Assembly (NCBI RefSeq): GCF_014023275.1
Contig: NZ_CP054698.1
Coordinates: forward strand, 1,984,001 to 2,048,000
Reading direction: 5' to 3'
Source: Nostoc edaphicum CCNP1411
Lineage (GTDB): Bacteria > Cyanobacteriota > Cyanobacteriia > Cyanobacteriales > Nostocaceae
Length of the DNA: 64,000 nt
Shown here: positions 42,907 to 51,888 of the stretch, one piece after another
How the letters are laid out: each line of letters starts with the position of its first letter
Position numbering within the stretch: the stretch's first letter is position 1
Program-made: the position numbers and the translations under genes
The notes under the pieces: generated by a model
Database searches by the model: none
What the model was told of the DNA's origin: nothing
The model's input: only the letters and a program-made list of their open reading frames with translations

Positions 42907-44259
42907 TCAGCTACCAGTCAGCGATTTTATATGAGCAGGAAAACTAGCATTTTGCAAAGCTTGAACGGTTATTCTAGAATCTTGTACACAAAATTGCCAA
43001 CCCAAGCGAACAAGTTTACGAGAAGTTTCAGTTTGGATAATTCCAATCACTGGCATTTTTGCCTTTTCTTTGTCTACTGAATGTTCTTGCAAAATTGTTT
43101 TCAAGCGATGTAAGTCTTCCATGTTACCTGCTTGCTGAGGGTTTAATTCCACCATCACCATTTGTACTGTTTCCACTGGTTCTGCATCTTCAAGAATAAA
43201 TTGAGTTTGCTCATCGCGTCGATCTACTTTTCCCCAAATAATTAATCTAGTATCAACTTGGAGTAGGGAACTAATGCGTTCATAGGTTTTAGGAAAAACT
43301 ACTGCTTCTGATTGTGTAGTTAAGTCTTCTATTTGCAAAATTGCCATCTGATCGCCTTTTTTAGTCACCACTTTTTTGACGTTATTTAACATGACAACTG
43401 CACAAAGCCTTGTATCTTCCCTTTGTTCTCCCAGTTGTGAAAGGTTAATTGGAGTCAAAAGTGGTGTTATTTGTCGTAAGGATTTCAGTGGATGATCTGA
43501 TACATAAAAGCCTAATAATTCTTTCTCCATCTGCAACTTTTTCTGTGGGGGTAAATCCGTCACAGGTTTAGATTTGGGAGCAGTCTCAAAGGCATTATTT
43601 GCTCTTTTATTCTGAGTCGAAGAAAAACCATCGCCCAATATATCAAACAGATTCCCTTGACCACTGGCTCTGTCTTTAGCGCGAGATTGTGCCCAATCGT
43701 ACACTAATTCTGAGTCGTTAATTAACTGTTGGCGGTTGGGTTCAATTTTGTCAAAGGCTCCACAATAAATCAGCGACTCTAGAGTTCGGCGGTTAACAGC
43801 ACGTAAATCGACGCGATCGCAAAAATCAGCAAGAGTCTTGAACTCTCCTGTCTCATTTCTCGCTTCCAAAATACAAGCGATCGCATTTTGCCCCACGTTA
43901 CGCACCGCCGAAAATCCAAACAGAATCTTTCCTGCCGTTGGCGTAAAATCAACACCAGAACGATTAATATCTGGCGGATCTATGGAAATACCCATATTTG
44001 TACAGTTAGTAATATATCTCTGTACCTTATCGGTATCACCACTGTTAGCTGTTAACAGGGCCGCCATATATTCCAATGGGTAATTAGCTTTTAAATATGC
44101 TGTTTGATAAGTTACATAACCATAAGCAGTTGAATGGGATTTATTGAAACAATTGGAAGCTATTAAGCCATTTTTGATCGCAAAATTATGGTCACGCTCA
44201 ACCCCAATGTCATAGACATTTTGTTTGCCTAAATATTTGCGTGTAGCTATTTTTATCAT
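42907..44259 (-). CDS. dnaE: DNA polymerase III alpha, C-terminal half with C-intein (split dnaE)
   Basis: Residues 1-36 are the C-terminal half of the DnaE split intein (MIKIATRKYLGKQNVYDIGV..., ending HNFAIKNGLIASN), closely resembling the Nostoc punctiforme intein. Residue 37 is the catalytic Cys+1, followed by FN, the normal extein junction. The remaining 414 residues carry the rear of the alpha subunit: SHSTAYGYVTYQTAYLKANY, a helix-hairpin-helix region (FCDRVDLRAVNRRTLESLIYCGAFD) and an OB fold (MAILQIEDLTTQSEAVVFP). After trans-splicing with the N-terminal product, encoded elsewhere, the complete replicative polymerase forms. All splicing residues appear intact. Confidence 0.97.
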   Translation of the reverse strand: MIKIATRKYLGKQNVYDIGVERDHNFAIKNGLIASNCFNKSHSTAYGYVTYQTAYLKANYPLEYMAALLTANSGDTDKVQRYITNCTNMGISIDPPDINRSGVDFTPTAGKILFGFSAVRNVGQNAIACILEARNETGEFKTLADFCDRVDLRAVNRRTLESLIYCGAFDKIEPNRQQLINDSELVYDWAQSRAKDRASGQGNLFDILGDGFSSTQNKRANNAFETAPKSKPVTDLPPQKKLQMEKELLGFYVSDHPLKSLRQITPLLTPINLSQLGEQREDTRLCAVVMLNNVKKVVTKKGDQMAILQIEDLTTQSEAVVFPKTYERISSLLQVDTRLIIWGKVDRRDEQTQFILEDAEPVETVQMVMVELNPQQAGNMEDLHRLKTILQEHSVDKEKAKMPVIGIIQTETSRKLVRLGWQFCVQDSRITVQALQNASFPAHIKSLTGS

Positions 44260-44383
44260 CCTACCCTACCCCTGAAAAAAGTTTTACGAAATTAATTAAT
44301 TGATAAAATCGTAAAAAATGTATTCTTAATAGTACTTGTAATACAAAATTATATCACTAGAAAACACTGCTATACTCTTACAC

Positions 44384-44458
44384 AAAAGTAGCAAATATAT
44401 ATCAAAACTTTGGTAAACTATTCAATAGACAGTTAATAGCCATATATTTGCTACTTTT
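44384..44458. repeat. 17-bp perfect inverted repeat upstream of dnaE-C
   Basis: AAAAGTAGCAAATATAT (44384-44400) and ATATATTTGCTACTTTT (44442-44458), loop 41 bases. It lies 125 bases before the dnaE-C start on the minus strand. It may be a small repeat or a structured leader. The rest of 44260-44669 has a C-rich tract (44515-44550), CCCAATG heptads (44568-44604), and no gene. Confidence 0.7.
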
Positions 44459-44669
44459 TTAAAGTTATTAAACACATTTCAATACATATCAATCCGCTTA
44501 GTATTAGATGGTTTGCCCTGGGGGAAGAAGCAGGGGAGCAGGGGGAGATGAGGGAGAAATAAACAGTGCCCAATGCCCAATGCCCAATACCCAATGCCCA
44601 ATAGCAATACCAATATCGACCAATATGTACTAGAATCAATGACTTGAGTGAGTCATAAAGAGAGCAATC

Positions 44670-46130
44670 ATGGCATCCATCCGCGAGTTGCACCAACAAC
44701 TGGTTAAGAAAGAACGTTCTGCCGTTGAAATTACCCAAGAAGCTTTAGATCGCATTCAAGCGTTAGAGCCGAAACTGCACAGCTTTTTGTGTGTGACGGC
44801 AGAACGGGCATTAGAGCAAGCGGGTGCTGTGGATGCCAAAATCGCTGCGGGAGAAGAAATTGGACTGCTAGCAGGAATTCCTGTGGGTATCAAGGACAAT
44901 ATGTGTACCAAGGGAGTTCCCACCACCTGCGCTTCCCGGATTTTAGAAAATTTTGTGCCGCCTTATGAATCAACGGCGACACAAAAACTGGCTGATGCTG
45001 GGGCGGTAATGGTAGGCAAAACCAACTTGGATGAGTTTGCAATGGGCAGTTCTACAGAAAACTCTGCCTACCAAGTCACGTCTAATCCTTGGGATTTGTC
45101 ACGAATTCCAGGTGGTTCTTCGGGAGGTTCTGCGGCTGCGGTGTCGGCCCAAGAATGTGTAGTTGCTCTCGGTTCTGATACTGGCGGTTCGATTCGCCAA
45201 CCTGCATCTTTCTGCGGTGTGGTGGGGATGAAACCAACTTATGGTTTAGTTTCCCGTTATGGTTTGGTGGCTTATGCTTCATCTTTAGATCAAATTGGGC
45301 CATTTGCAAACACGGTAGAAGATGCGGCAATATTATTAAGTGCGATCGCAGGTCACGATCCCAAAGACTCTACTAGCCTAAAAGTTGCCATTCCTAACTA
45401 CGCAGCTAGCTTAAAACCAGACTTCAAACCCAGAGGTCAGCTAAGAATTGGTATCATTAAAGAAACTTTTGGTGAAGGTTTAGACGCTGTAGTAGAACAA
45501 GCTGTTACCAAAGCAGTAGATCAGCTACAAAGTTTGGGAGCGGAAATTCATATAATTTCTTGTCCCCGTTTTCGCTATGGCTTACCCACCTACTACATTA
45601 TCGCCCCATCCGAAGCATCAGCCAACCTGGCTCGTTACGATGGCGTTAAATATGGGTACCGTGCTCCTGATGCCGATAATCTGCTATCAATGTATACTCG
45701 TACCCGTGCTGCTGGTTTTGGTACAGAAGTCAAACGCCGGATTATGATTGGCACTTATGCCCTTTCGGCTGGCTATTATGACGCTTACTATCTGAAAGCG
45801 CAAAAAGTCCGTACTTTGATTAAGCAAGACTTTGAAAAGGCTTTTGGTGCGGTTGATGTGTTAGTTTGTCCCACATCTCCCACTACAGCATTCAAAGCAG
45901 GGGAAAAAACTACTGACCCCTTGAGTATGTATTTAACTGACTTGATGACTATTCCTGTGAATCTTGCTGGTTTACCTAGTCTAAGTTTGCCATGTGGTTT
46001 TGATGATCATGGGCTACCGATAGGATTACAGTTAATTGGCAATGTGCTCCGAGAAGACCTACTGTTTCAGGTAGCTTATGCCTATGAGCAATCCACTACT
46101 TGGCATCTGCGTAAACCGCAAATATCTTGA
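44670..46130 (+). CDS. gatA: Glu-tRNA(Gln)/Asp-tRNA(Asn) amidotransferase subunit A
   Basis: GatA releases ammonia from glutamine for GatB to convert mischarged tRNA. The amidase Ser-Ser-Lys triad is visible as Lys in [10 protein letters not shown] and the two Ser in [17 protein letters not shown] ... [16 protein letters not shown]. The 486 residues span the whole enzyme (usual length 480-490). The ATG at 44670 lies behind AAAGAGAG. gatB and gatC are not adjacent, as is usual in cyanobacteria. Confidence 0.97.
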   Translation: MASIRELHQQLVKKERSAVEITQEALDRIQALEPKLHSFLCVTAERALEQAGAVDAKIAAGEEIGLLAGIPVGIKDNMCTKGVPTTCASRILENFVPPYESTATQKLADAGAVMVGKTNLDEFAMGSSTENSAYQVTSNPWDLSRIPGGSSGGSAAAVSAQECVVALGSDTGGSIRQPASFCGVVGMKPTYGLVSRYGLVAYASSLDQIGPFANTVEDAAILLSAIAGHDPKDSTSLKVAIPNYAASLKPDFKPRGQLRIGIIKETFGEGLDAVVEQAVTKAVDQLQSLGAEIHIISCPRFRYGLPTYYIIAPSEASANLARYDGVKYGYRAPDADNLLSMYTRTRAAGFGTEVKRRIMIGTYALSAGYYDAYYLKAQKVRTLIKQDFEKAFGAVDVLVCPTSPTTAFKAGEKTTDPLSMYLTDLMTIPVNLAGLPSLSLPCGFDDHGLPIGLQLIGNVLREDLLFQVAYAYEQSTTWHLRKPQIS

Positions 46131-46197
46131 AATTGGGCATGGGGTATTGGGGATTGGGCACTGCTTATTTATCCCTCATCTTCCCCATCTTCCCCAC

Positions 46198-46656
46198 TCA
46201 CTGATTAGTGACTATTGATTGTTCACCATTGACTTCTGGAGTCACGGTTTCAGATGCAATTTGTGGTGGGTTAAGTATATATAAAAGGCCAGTAGATGCA
46301 GCTAGTAATAATAGAATGTAGGTAAAAACAAGAGGTATGTATGTATTTGGCTTGTTGTCTGAATTTTTATGATTGTTATTGGAGTCTTGGCGGACAACAT
46401 TGCTTATAAAGGTGTACGATAGAGCATTTCCATCCAGTCCTAAAGCATCTCCATAGCGACGGATGAATCCTTGAACAAAAATAGGCTCAGGCAATTCTTC
46501 AAATCGTTCTTCTTCTAAAGCTTGCAAAACACCTGCTCTAATTAGTGTTTGAGCGGCTATTTCTTCTATGCGGATGGATTTTTCTTGTCTTACTTGTCGC
46601 AAGTGTGTGGTTATTTCCTTTAGCTGCTCTATTTGAGCTTCGTTTAAGAGCGTCAC
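46198..46656 (-). CDS. RodZ-like helix-turn-helix membrane protein
   Basis: A 152-residue protein: a RodZ-type XRE helix-turn-helix (LRQVRQEKSIRIEEIAAQTLIRAGVLQALEE, then PEPIFVQGFIRRYGDALGLDG), an Asn-rich linker and one membrane helix (YIPLVFTYILLLLAASTGLL) with a short periplasmic tail. RodZ links MreB to the cell-wall machinery; here the large periplasmic domain is missing, so this is a short variant. It stands alone. Confidence 0.82.
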   Translation of the reverse strand: MTLLNEAQIEQLKEITTHLRQVRQEKSIRIEEIAAQTLIRAGVLQALEEERFEELPEPIFVQGFIRRYGDALGLDGNALSYTFISNVVRQDSNNNHKNSDNKPNTYIPLVFTYILLLLAASTGLLYILNPPQIASETVTPEVNGEQSIVTNQ

Positions 46657-47394
46657 TGTCTTCTCCTGTATGGGCTAATTCTACTATTCATTGAGAAGAC
46701 TTAAATGTGCATACGTAAATTCACTGAATATTTGATTTTAGGATAAAATTTTTTGATTGTGGCTTAATCCTGTATTTTAAAATGCTAAGACATCTCGCAT
46801 TAAGTATAATTTCTGTCTTATTCTATACCTTAGCTAGAAGAGAAAATCTTGAAAGGAAATTAGCCATGTGCAATTTATAATACAAGTGTTTTCACAGCCG
46901 CTACTCTGGACTGGGCTAATTGCAGCGTTCCTGCTTCAGGTTGCCGTATGTATCGCTTCCATTCAATGACGGTTACACTAAGTCTGAAGTTTCACACGTC
47001 TGTCTAGGTTCGCTTGTGTTCCAGACCGTTCTCTACCCGCTCGTACCCAAGCAATGTCTTGATGAGAATCACGCGTCATTTGCTCATCTCGCTCTGCCTC
47101 ACTTTGAAATCCACCGCGAGTTGAAAATCCAATGTTATTCCGAGGACTCGTCAAAAGAGGCAGGGGAGCAGTTCTTGCTGGGAGCAAGGGGAAAACTGAG
47201 ACAGAGCTTGTACTCCGCCCCAATAAGAGCGCCCGGCGGGGCTTGTCTGCGACACGCTGTTTGCGTTCATACCCATGTTTTGCTCCGCTCCACAGCTCCG
47301 GGGCAGGGCTTGCTCTCCTTGCTCCCTGCCCCTCTGCCTCTTTTCAGTCCCCAATCCCTTTTACACTTCAAAAATCTTCATCAAAATCCTATTC
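46657..47394. other. Unexplained intergenic region, locally GC-rich
   Basis: About 740 bases. From about 46890 to 47340 base composition is richer in G+C than neighbouring intergenic DNA, and open frames of 110 and 170 codons exist, but their products are low-complexity Leu/Pro/Ser/Arg strings without family features, so I do not call genes. GGCAGGGGAGCAG near 47159 and CCTTGCTCCCTGCCCCTCTG near 47317 form an imperfect inverted pair. Confidence 0.45.
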
Positions 47395-47432
47395 CGATAT
47401 ATCGCAATATATCACGATATATCGTATATTAG
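47395..47432. promoter_or_regulatory. Putative PadR operator
   Basis: Two identical 10-base palindromes CGATATATCG at 47395-47404 and 47415-47424, 20 bases centre to centre (two helical turns), directly upstream of the padR start. Such spacing suits binding of two dimers on one face of DNA, so autoregulation is likely. A weak TTGACT lies at about 47439. Confidence 0.6.
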
Positions 47433-47456
47433 AGAAAGTTGACTTGAGATTCACTT

Positions 47457-48083
47457 ATGTTTAGACATTTTCGGTCACGCTTTGGGACACCTGCATGGGC
47501 AGGAGTTAACGAAGATGATTCATTGCTTGTCAGGTCTTGGTTTCAACATGGCAAGCATCATGGTAGACATCATGAGAAACACTTTGGCAATGAAATGTTT
47601 GGTCGTGGTTGGGGAGATGAATATCGGACTCGTCGGGGTGACATCAAGTTCATCCTGCTGGAATTGTTATCCGAGCATCCTAGTCATGGTTACGACCTGA
47701 TTAAAGAGATGGAAAATCGCTATGGTGGTTTCCGTCGCCTCAGTCCTGGCTCAGTGTATCCAACACTCCAATTGCTGGAAGAAGGTGGTTATCTCAAGAG
47801 CGCACAGGAAGGCGGCAAACGGATTTACACGATTACGGATGAGGGTAGACAATTATTAGCAGAACGTACCCAACAGGAAACTTCGGACTCTCCTTGGGAT
47901 ACCTTCAAAAGTTTTGTGACAGGTAAGCCCCAAGAGTTTATTGAACTGCGGAATGCGGCAACCGAATTAGCTGCTGTTGTGGTGCAGGTTGCTCGTAGTG
48001 GCAATATGGAGCGAATAAATCGGGTTCGTGAGCTTTTAGAGCAAGTTAAACGGGAAATTTACGCGATTCTGGCTGAAAAATAA
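47457..48083 (+). CDS. PadR-family regulator with His-rich N-terminus
   Basis: A 208-residue transcriptional regulator. The PadR winged helix spans about residues 60-135 (DIKFILLELLSEHPSHGYDLIKEME, then RLSPGSVYPTLQLLEEGGYL). The C-terminal helices match PadR dimerisation regions. The N-terminal 50 residues carry HGKHHGRHHEKHFG, a histidine cluster that could bind metal or haem and sense it; this is inference. The operator-like palindromes 33 bases upstream suggest it controls itself. No adjacent target such as an efflux pump is seen. Confidence 0.85.
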   Translation: MFRHFRSRFGTPAWAGVNEDDSLLVRSWFQHGKHHGRHHEKHFGNEMFGRGWGDEYRTRRGDIKFILLELLSEHPSHGYDLIKEMENRYGGFRRLSPGSVYPTLQLLEEGGYLKSAQEGGKRIYTITDEGRQLLAERTQQETSDSPWDTFKSFVTGKPQEFIELRNAATELAAVVVQVARSGNMERINRVRELLEQVKREIYAILAEK

Positions 48084-48146
48084 GTTGCCTCTGCGACTAG
48101 AAGTCGCGGCTACACATACAAAACCCGCCTACGCGGGTTATAAAAC

Positions 48147-48249
48147 AATACAGTTCAGAATGAGCAACAAAACCCTGATGTAGAGACGCGATTTATCGCG
48201 TCTTCAAAGACCAATTATCTACACCAATAACCCTTAACCCAAGCGTATT
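48147..48249. mobile_element. MITE, AATAC...GTATT family, copy 3, with 12-bp target duplication
   Basis: Body AATACAGTTCAGAATGAGCA ... CCAAGCGTATT, nearly identical to the copy at 10685 but with 13 extra bases (TATCTACACCAAT). It is flanked by perfect direct repeats GGGTTATAAAAC at 48135-48146 and 48250-48261. The host sequence around it (CCCGCCTACGCGGGTTATAA, CCACGCAGGTGGACTTAGCC) is itself a dispersed Nostoc-type repeat. Confidence 0.85.
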
Positions 48250-48328
48250 GGGTTATAAAACTCGATTTTCTGCTAGTCCACGCAGGTGGACTTAGCCTGT
48301 GTAGTAGCGAATTATATTCGCCCAAAAC

Positions 48329-48345
48329 TTTTCAAACATCCTCTA
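48329..48345. repeat. Solo end of the GAGGTTGTTTGAAAAG MITE family
   Basis: CTTTTCAAACATCCTCT matches the right end of the element at 18174-18383. No matching left end is near. The remainder of 48084-48487 carries the repeat described at 48147 and no gene. Confidence 0.6.
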
Positions 48346-48487
48346 AGCACTTTAGTGCTTGCTGCCAACACTAAAGCCTGCATCCTGCCTTTTTTATTCT
48401 CCTGTATATAACTATTGTCACGGTTATATAACTGGAGATTCGCTATATTTAACAGTTAACAGGCAACAGTTCAAAGGAGTTAAAGAG

Positions 48488-49114
48488 ATGGAAATTAAGC
48501 CAACTGACCCATCGCTAGCACTCATGGAAATTCCCCCTGGCTATCTCAACATTATGGGTTATGTTGATCAGTCAGAAGTGAATGGCCCTGGTTGTCGTGC
48601 AGTTGTCTGGGTACAAGGTTGTCTTCGTGAGTGTCCTGGCTGCTTTAATACTAACTCCTGGTCATTTGAGGCTAACCAATTGATTGCTGTTGATACTCTT
48701 GCCGAGAATATTCTTAGCAATCCCCGCAATATGGGTGTAACATTCTCTGGTGGAGAACCATTTTGGCAAGCAACTGCCCTGGCATCTTTAGCTCGGAAAG
48801 TCAAAGCTGCTGGGTTAAATGTAATGTCTTTTACTGGGTTTACTCTTAAGCAGCTACAGTCCCAATCCGCACCACCAGGTTCCCAAGAATTGTTAGAACA
48901 ACTCGATATCTTGATTGACGGGCCTTTTGTACAATCTCTAGCAATTAATTCTCCCGATTCTCCAGTTTCTTCCAGTAATCAACGGGTTCGTGTGTTAAAC
49001 CCAGCTTTTCAAGACCAAATTACTTGGGCTAGCGACCAGATAGAAATCCACATCCTCAAAGATGGTGGTCGCATTGTCACTGGCTATCAAGGTGGGCTGG
49101 AATTGACGGAATAA
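48488..49114 (+). CDS. Radical SAM activating protein, NrdG-like
   Basis: A 208-residue radical SAM protein with a single [4Fe-4S] site, CLRECPGC, and the SAM-binding FSGGEPFWQ. Length and layout match glycyl-radical enzyme activases such as NrdG, which activates anaerobic ribonucleotide reductase. Its substrate enzyme (NrdD) is not in the window, so the partner is unproven. The start at 48488 is fixed by AAGGAG 12 bases upstream; an earlier in-frame ATG (48359) has no such site. Confidence 0.85.
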   Translation: MEIKPTDPSLALMEIPPGYLNIMGYVDQSEVNGPGCRAVVWVQGCLRECPGCFNTNSWSFEANQLIAVDTLAENILSNPRNMGVTFSGGEPFWQATALASLARKVKAAGLNVMSFTGFTLKQLQSQSAPPGSQELLEQLDILIDGPFVQSLAINSPDSPVSSSNQRVRVLNPAFQDQITWASDQIEIHILKDGGRIVTGYQGGLELTE

Positions 49115-49288
49115 TTCGTAATGACGCTCCTGCGTCGCTAACGCTGCGCTAACGTAATTCGTAATTCGTAATTTGTAACGAAAGTCATAGTACTTCAGTT
49201 CATTGATGGAGATAAAAGGCATGATTCATTTTTCTGAGCAAGCGACTTCAGTTTTAGGGTAATAATTACGAATTATTAATTACGAATT
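49110..49288. repeat. AATTCGT heptads and TAGCG-type block before the FecCD gene
   Basis: AATTCGT units flank GACGCTCCTGCGTCGCTAAC (a TAGCG-type block, reverse orientation). A second small tract TTACGAATTATTAATTACGA runs straight into the ATG at 49289, so the permease start has no ordinary ribosome site. Confidence 0.65.
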
Positions 49289-50308
49289 ATGTTGGCTAGA
49301 CCATTTGAGACAATTTTTGCTAAACACCGTGTATTTTGGGCTGTTTTCCTTCTTGGTACAGCACTGGTGGTAACGCTAGTACTGTCGCTTTCTCAAGGAG
49401 CAGTACCTTTAAATATGTCGGAATTGTGGCAAGCCATTCTCCACAAAGGCGATCCAATTAAACAGACAATTCTCTGGGATTTGCGTCTTCCACGCATTAC
49501 AGCGGCTCTCATTGTCGGTGCAGCTTTGGGAATGTCAGGAGCACTGCTACAAGGAATGTTACGTAATAGTCTTGCTGATCCATTTATTTTAGGCATTTCA
49601 GCGGGTGCAGGATTAATTGTGATTCTTATGATCGTGTGGCAAATATTCCCGATCGCAATTCCTTTAGCAGCGTGGATGGGGGCTATTTTGACTTCTGCGA
49701 TCGTTATTTTACTCGGTCGTGCGGGGTCGGGGATTTCTGTTGAGCGGTTGATTTTAGGTGGAGTGGCGGTGAGTTCTTTATTTGGTGCTGTACAAAGTAC
49801 ATTGCTGCTTTTAGCTGAAGACGGTCAAATTCAAATTGCGCTCAGTTGGTTAGTTGGTAGTCTTAATGGACGGGGTTGGCAAGAAATTGCTACACCTGCT
49901 CCTTATATCATCGTTGCATTGATCGGGGGATGCTTGTTGGCGCGATCGGTAAACGTGCTGGCTTTAGGAGATGATTTGGCTGTGGGTTTGGGGGTTTCGT
50001 TGACGCGATCGCGCCTGTTAATTGGTGGTGTCGCCACTCTATTAGCCGCAGGTGCCGTCAGCATCAGTGGCTTGATTGGATTTGTTGGTCTTGTTGTCCC
50101 TCATGGTGTACGCCTCATCGTTGGTACAGATCATCGCTTTGTTTTACCACTTTCCGCCCTTGCAGGTGCATGGTTACTGACTTTTGCAGATTTGCTCTCT
50201 AGGCTAGGAGCAGTAGAACTACCAGTAGGTTCCGTCACCGCCTTGCTGGGTTCACCACTGTTCATCTGGTTACTTTATCGTCGTTCTGCTGGGTTTAATA
50301 AATTTTGA
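49289..50308 (+). CDS. FecCD-family iron-siderophore/cobalamin ABC permease
   Basis: A 339-residue permease with about nine or ten helices and the FecCD signatures LRLPRITAALIVGAALGMSGALLQ, NSLADPFILGISAGAG and SGLIGFVGLVVPHGVRLIVG. It transports ferric siderophores, haem or cobalamin; specificity cannot be read. The binding protein and ATPase that normally accompany it are not adjacent, so it is an orphan permease here. A heptad tract immediately precedes the start. Confidence 0.9.
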   Translation: MLARPFETIFAKHRVFWAVFLLGTALVVTLVLSLSQGAVPLNMSELWQAILHKGDPIKQTILWDLRLPRITAALIVGAALGMSGALLQGMLRNSLADPFILGISAGAGLIVILMIVWQIFPIAIPLAAWMGAILTSAIVILLGRAGSGISVERLILGGVAVSSLFGAVQSTLLLLAEDGQIQIALSWLVGSLNGRGWQEIATPAPYIIVALIGGCLLARSVNVLALGDDLAVGLGVSLTRSRLLIGGVATLLAAGAVSISGLIGFVGLVVPHGVRLIVGTDHRFVLPLSALAGAWLLTFADLLSRLGAVELPVGSVTALLGSPLFIWLLYRRSAGFNKF

Positions 50309-50669
50309 CCTAATAAGCTGGTGCTAAAGCCTTTTTCATCTATTTGAAGCACAATCTGTTGTGTGGATTCACAATTGTGCATCCCCAAGCTATGGTTGAA
50401 CTACTGAAAATGGCTGTAAGTTGATACTATTATGCAATGTTCTTTACGCCTCAGTGTATAAAAAACTTGCCATTTTGGCTGCATGACTTTGATGGTCTCT
50501 GCTAAAGTATTAAAAGTCAATTACTTGTGGGCTATATTTACCGAGGTTTACTATACTTTTAAGAGCATTTAGCTAAGTCTGCTCATTTTGCTCTGCTAGC
50601 GGAACAATAAAAATTGCTGGTGTATTCTCTACAACAGCAACCAGCAAAATGATCAGTTTTGGTTTATTT

Positions 50670-50706
50670 ACCTCGTCTATTTTAACATTGACGAGGTATT
50701 TTTTAT
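50670..50706 (+). terminator. Orphan intrinsic terminator
   Basis: Perfect arms ACCTCGTC and GACGAGGT around TATTTTAACATT, then ATTTTTTA. It is 360 bases past the FecCD stop; a hairpin TTGCTGG ... CCAGCAA (about 50611-50647) precedes it. A small RNA ending here is possible. Confidence 0.6.
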
Positions 50707-50770
50707 CTGGGCAATGTCTAAGATCATGTCCGTTTAAAGACTGATTGTTTAGACTGATCTAGAAATATTC

Positions 50771-50976
50771 TATTGAAGAAGAATTCAGGAGTCAGAATAA
50801 ATCAGTCGTGGATTCAGACCCGCAACTGATAGCGTAGCGTTAGCGAGTCCGCGAGCGTCTTGAAAACCACCAAATCTACGATTTGGTGGGGGTGCAAAAA
50901 TGCTGGTTATTCATCCGCCAGTCATACAGAAAACATTACTGAATTCTGACTCCTGACTCCTGAATTCTGTTCAATA
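50771..50976. repeat. Palindromic repeat of the GAATTCAGGAGTCAGAAT type, copy 2
   Basis: Left end TATTGAAGAAGAATTCAGGA GTCAGAAT and right end CTCCTGAATTCTGTTCAATA form long imperfect inverted repeats. The middle holds TAGCGTAGCGTTAGCGAGTC and the hairpin CCACCAAATC/GATTTGGTGG. No gene. Confidence 0.75.
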
Positions 50977-51048
50977 AGCACTGATAGGAAGCATCTCATT
51001 TTTGTCTATCAATTCAAAGATATTTTCCTAAACTCATACTTATTTAAT

Positions 51049-51369
51049 TTATTCACTTGCATTTATACCAATTACCCCTATGATTATTAAGGCGATTGAC
51101 AAAAGTTTCATCAATGTGGCAGATTCCCGAAACCAGATAATACCAATAAGCGCAACTAGGATAGTTCCCAATCCAGCCCAGACAGAATAAGCTACACTCA
51201 CTTCAAGTCTCTTGAGAGCAAAAGTCAAAAAAGTAAAACAAAGTCCATAGAAGACAAATATTAATACCGAAGGAAGTGTTTTAGTAAATCCCTGCGATAA
51301 TTTCATGCAAGTTGTGCCTGAAACCTCAAAAACGATTGCTATGATGAGGTAAATCCAACTGATTGACAT
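51049..51369 (-). CDS. SMR-family multidrug/quaternary-ammonium transporter
   Basis: A 106-residue small multidrug-resistance protein with four helices. The essential Glu of helix 1 is in IVFEVSGTTCMKLSQGFT, and the helix 2-3 loop and VAYSVWAGLGTILVALIG are typical. It exports cationic drugs or guanidinium by proton exchange. The start at 51369 (MSISW) gives the normal length; the frame is open to 51414 but the added 15 residues are not family-like. Confidence 0.9.
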   Translation of the reverse strand: MSISWIYLIIAIVFEVSGTTCMKLSQGFTKTLPSVLIFVFYGLCFTFLTFALKRLEVSVAYSVWAGLGTILVALIGIIWFRESATLMKLLSIALIIIGVIGINASE

Positions 51370-51888
51370 ATTTTTTGTAAGTGATTTGTTAACAGCAACC
51401 GATGGATGGCGCACCAGTCCATATCAATCGAATAAACAGTCCTGAAGCCACTCATTAATAGATAAGTTTAAGTGTCCTGACAGTTAAAATTGAACGCGTA
51501 GTAATGTAGTTTAGCGTGACTAGGAGCATGATTATGGGGCTTTATAGCTGATTGGTGAAGGAAAAAGCTTCCTATCCCTATGAAGAGATTATCTATTACT
51601 ACATCTCAAGTCAGGATGATCCGAAAATTTATTATATCAGGATTGCTCTAATAAAGCTGAAGTGGATACTGCCGTGCTTCTAACTTTGTATTAAATTAGA
51701 CTTTTTAGCCAGATGGAATGATATGTTTATTTCCACCATTACGTACTAAATAGCCATCATCAGCTGAGTACACCAAGACACATAAAAATCTTTCTTCCTC
51801 AATCCCCATTTTCAAGCTAGTTGGTGAACCATTGGGGTAACGACTGCTGTAGTATGATTGTGATTTTGTACTAATAATGGTATAGAAA
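51370..51888. other. Intergenic region with possible gene remnant
   Basis: About 520 bases with no gene. One frame around 51560-51660 reads EKASYPYEEIIYYYISSQDD, which looks protein-like but is bounded by stops; I cannot assign it. Nothing else supportable. Confidence 0.35.

Noticed and set aside
44740..45330. Minus-strand frames within gatA and similar shadows within other genes
   Set aside because: They lie opposite strongly conserved coding sequence and have no independent support.
46920..47464. Overlapping open frames of 170 and 110 codons before padR
   Set aside because: Products are Leu/Pro/Ser/Arg-rich with no family pattern, no ribosome site, and several frames are open at once, as expected from local base composition.
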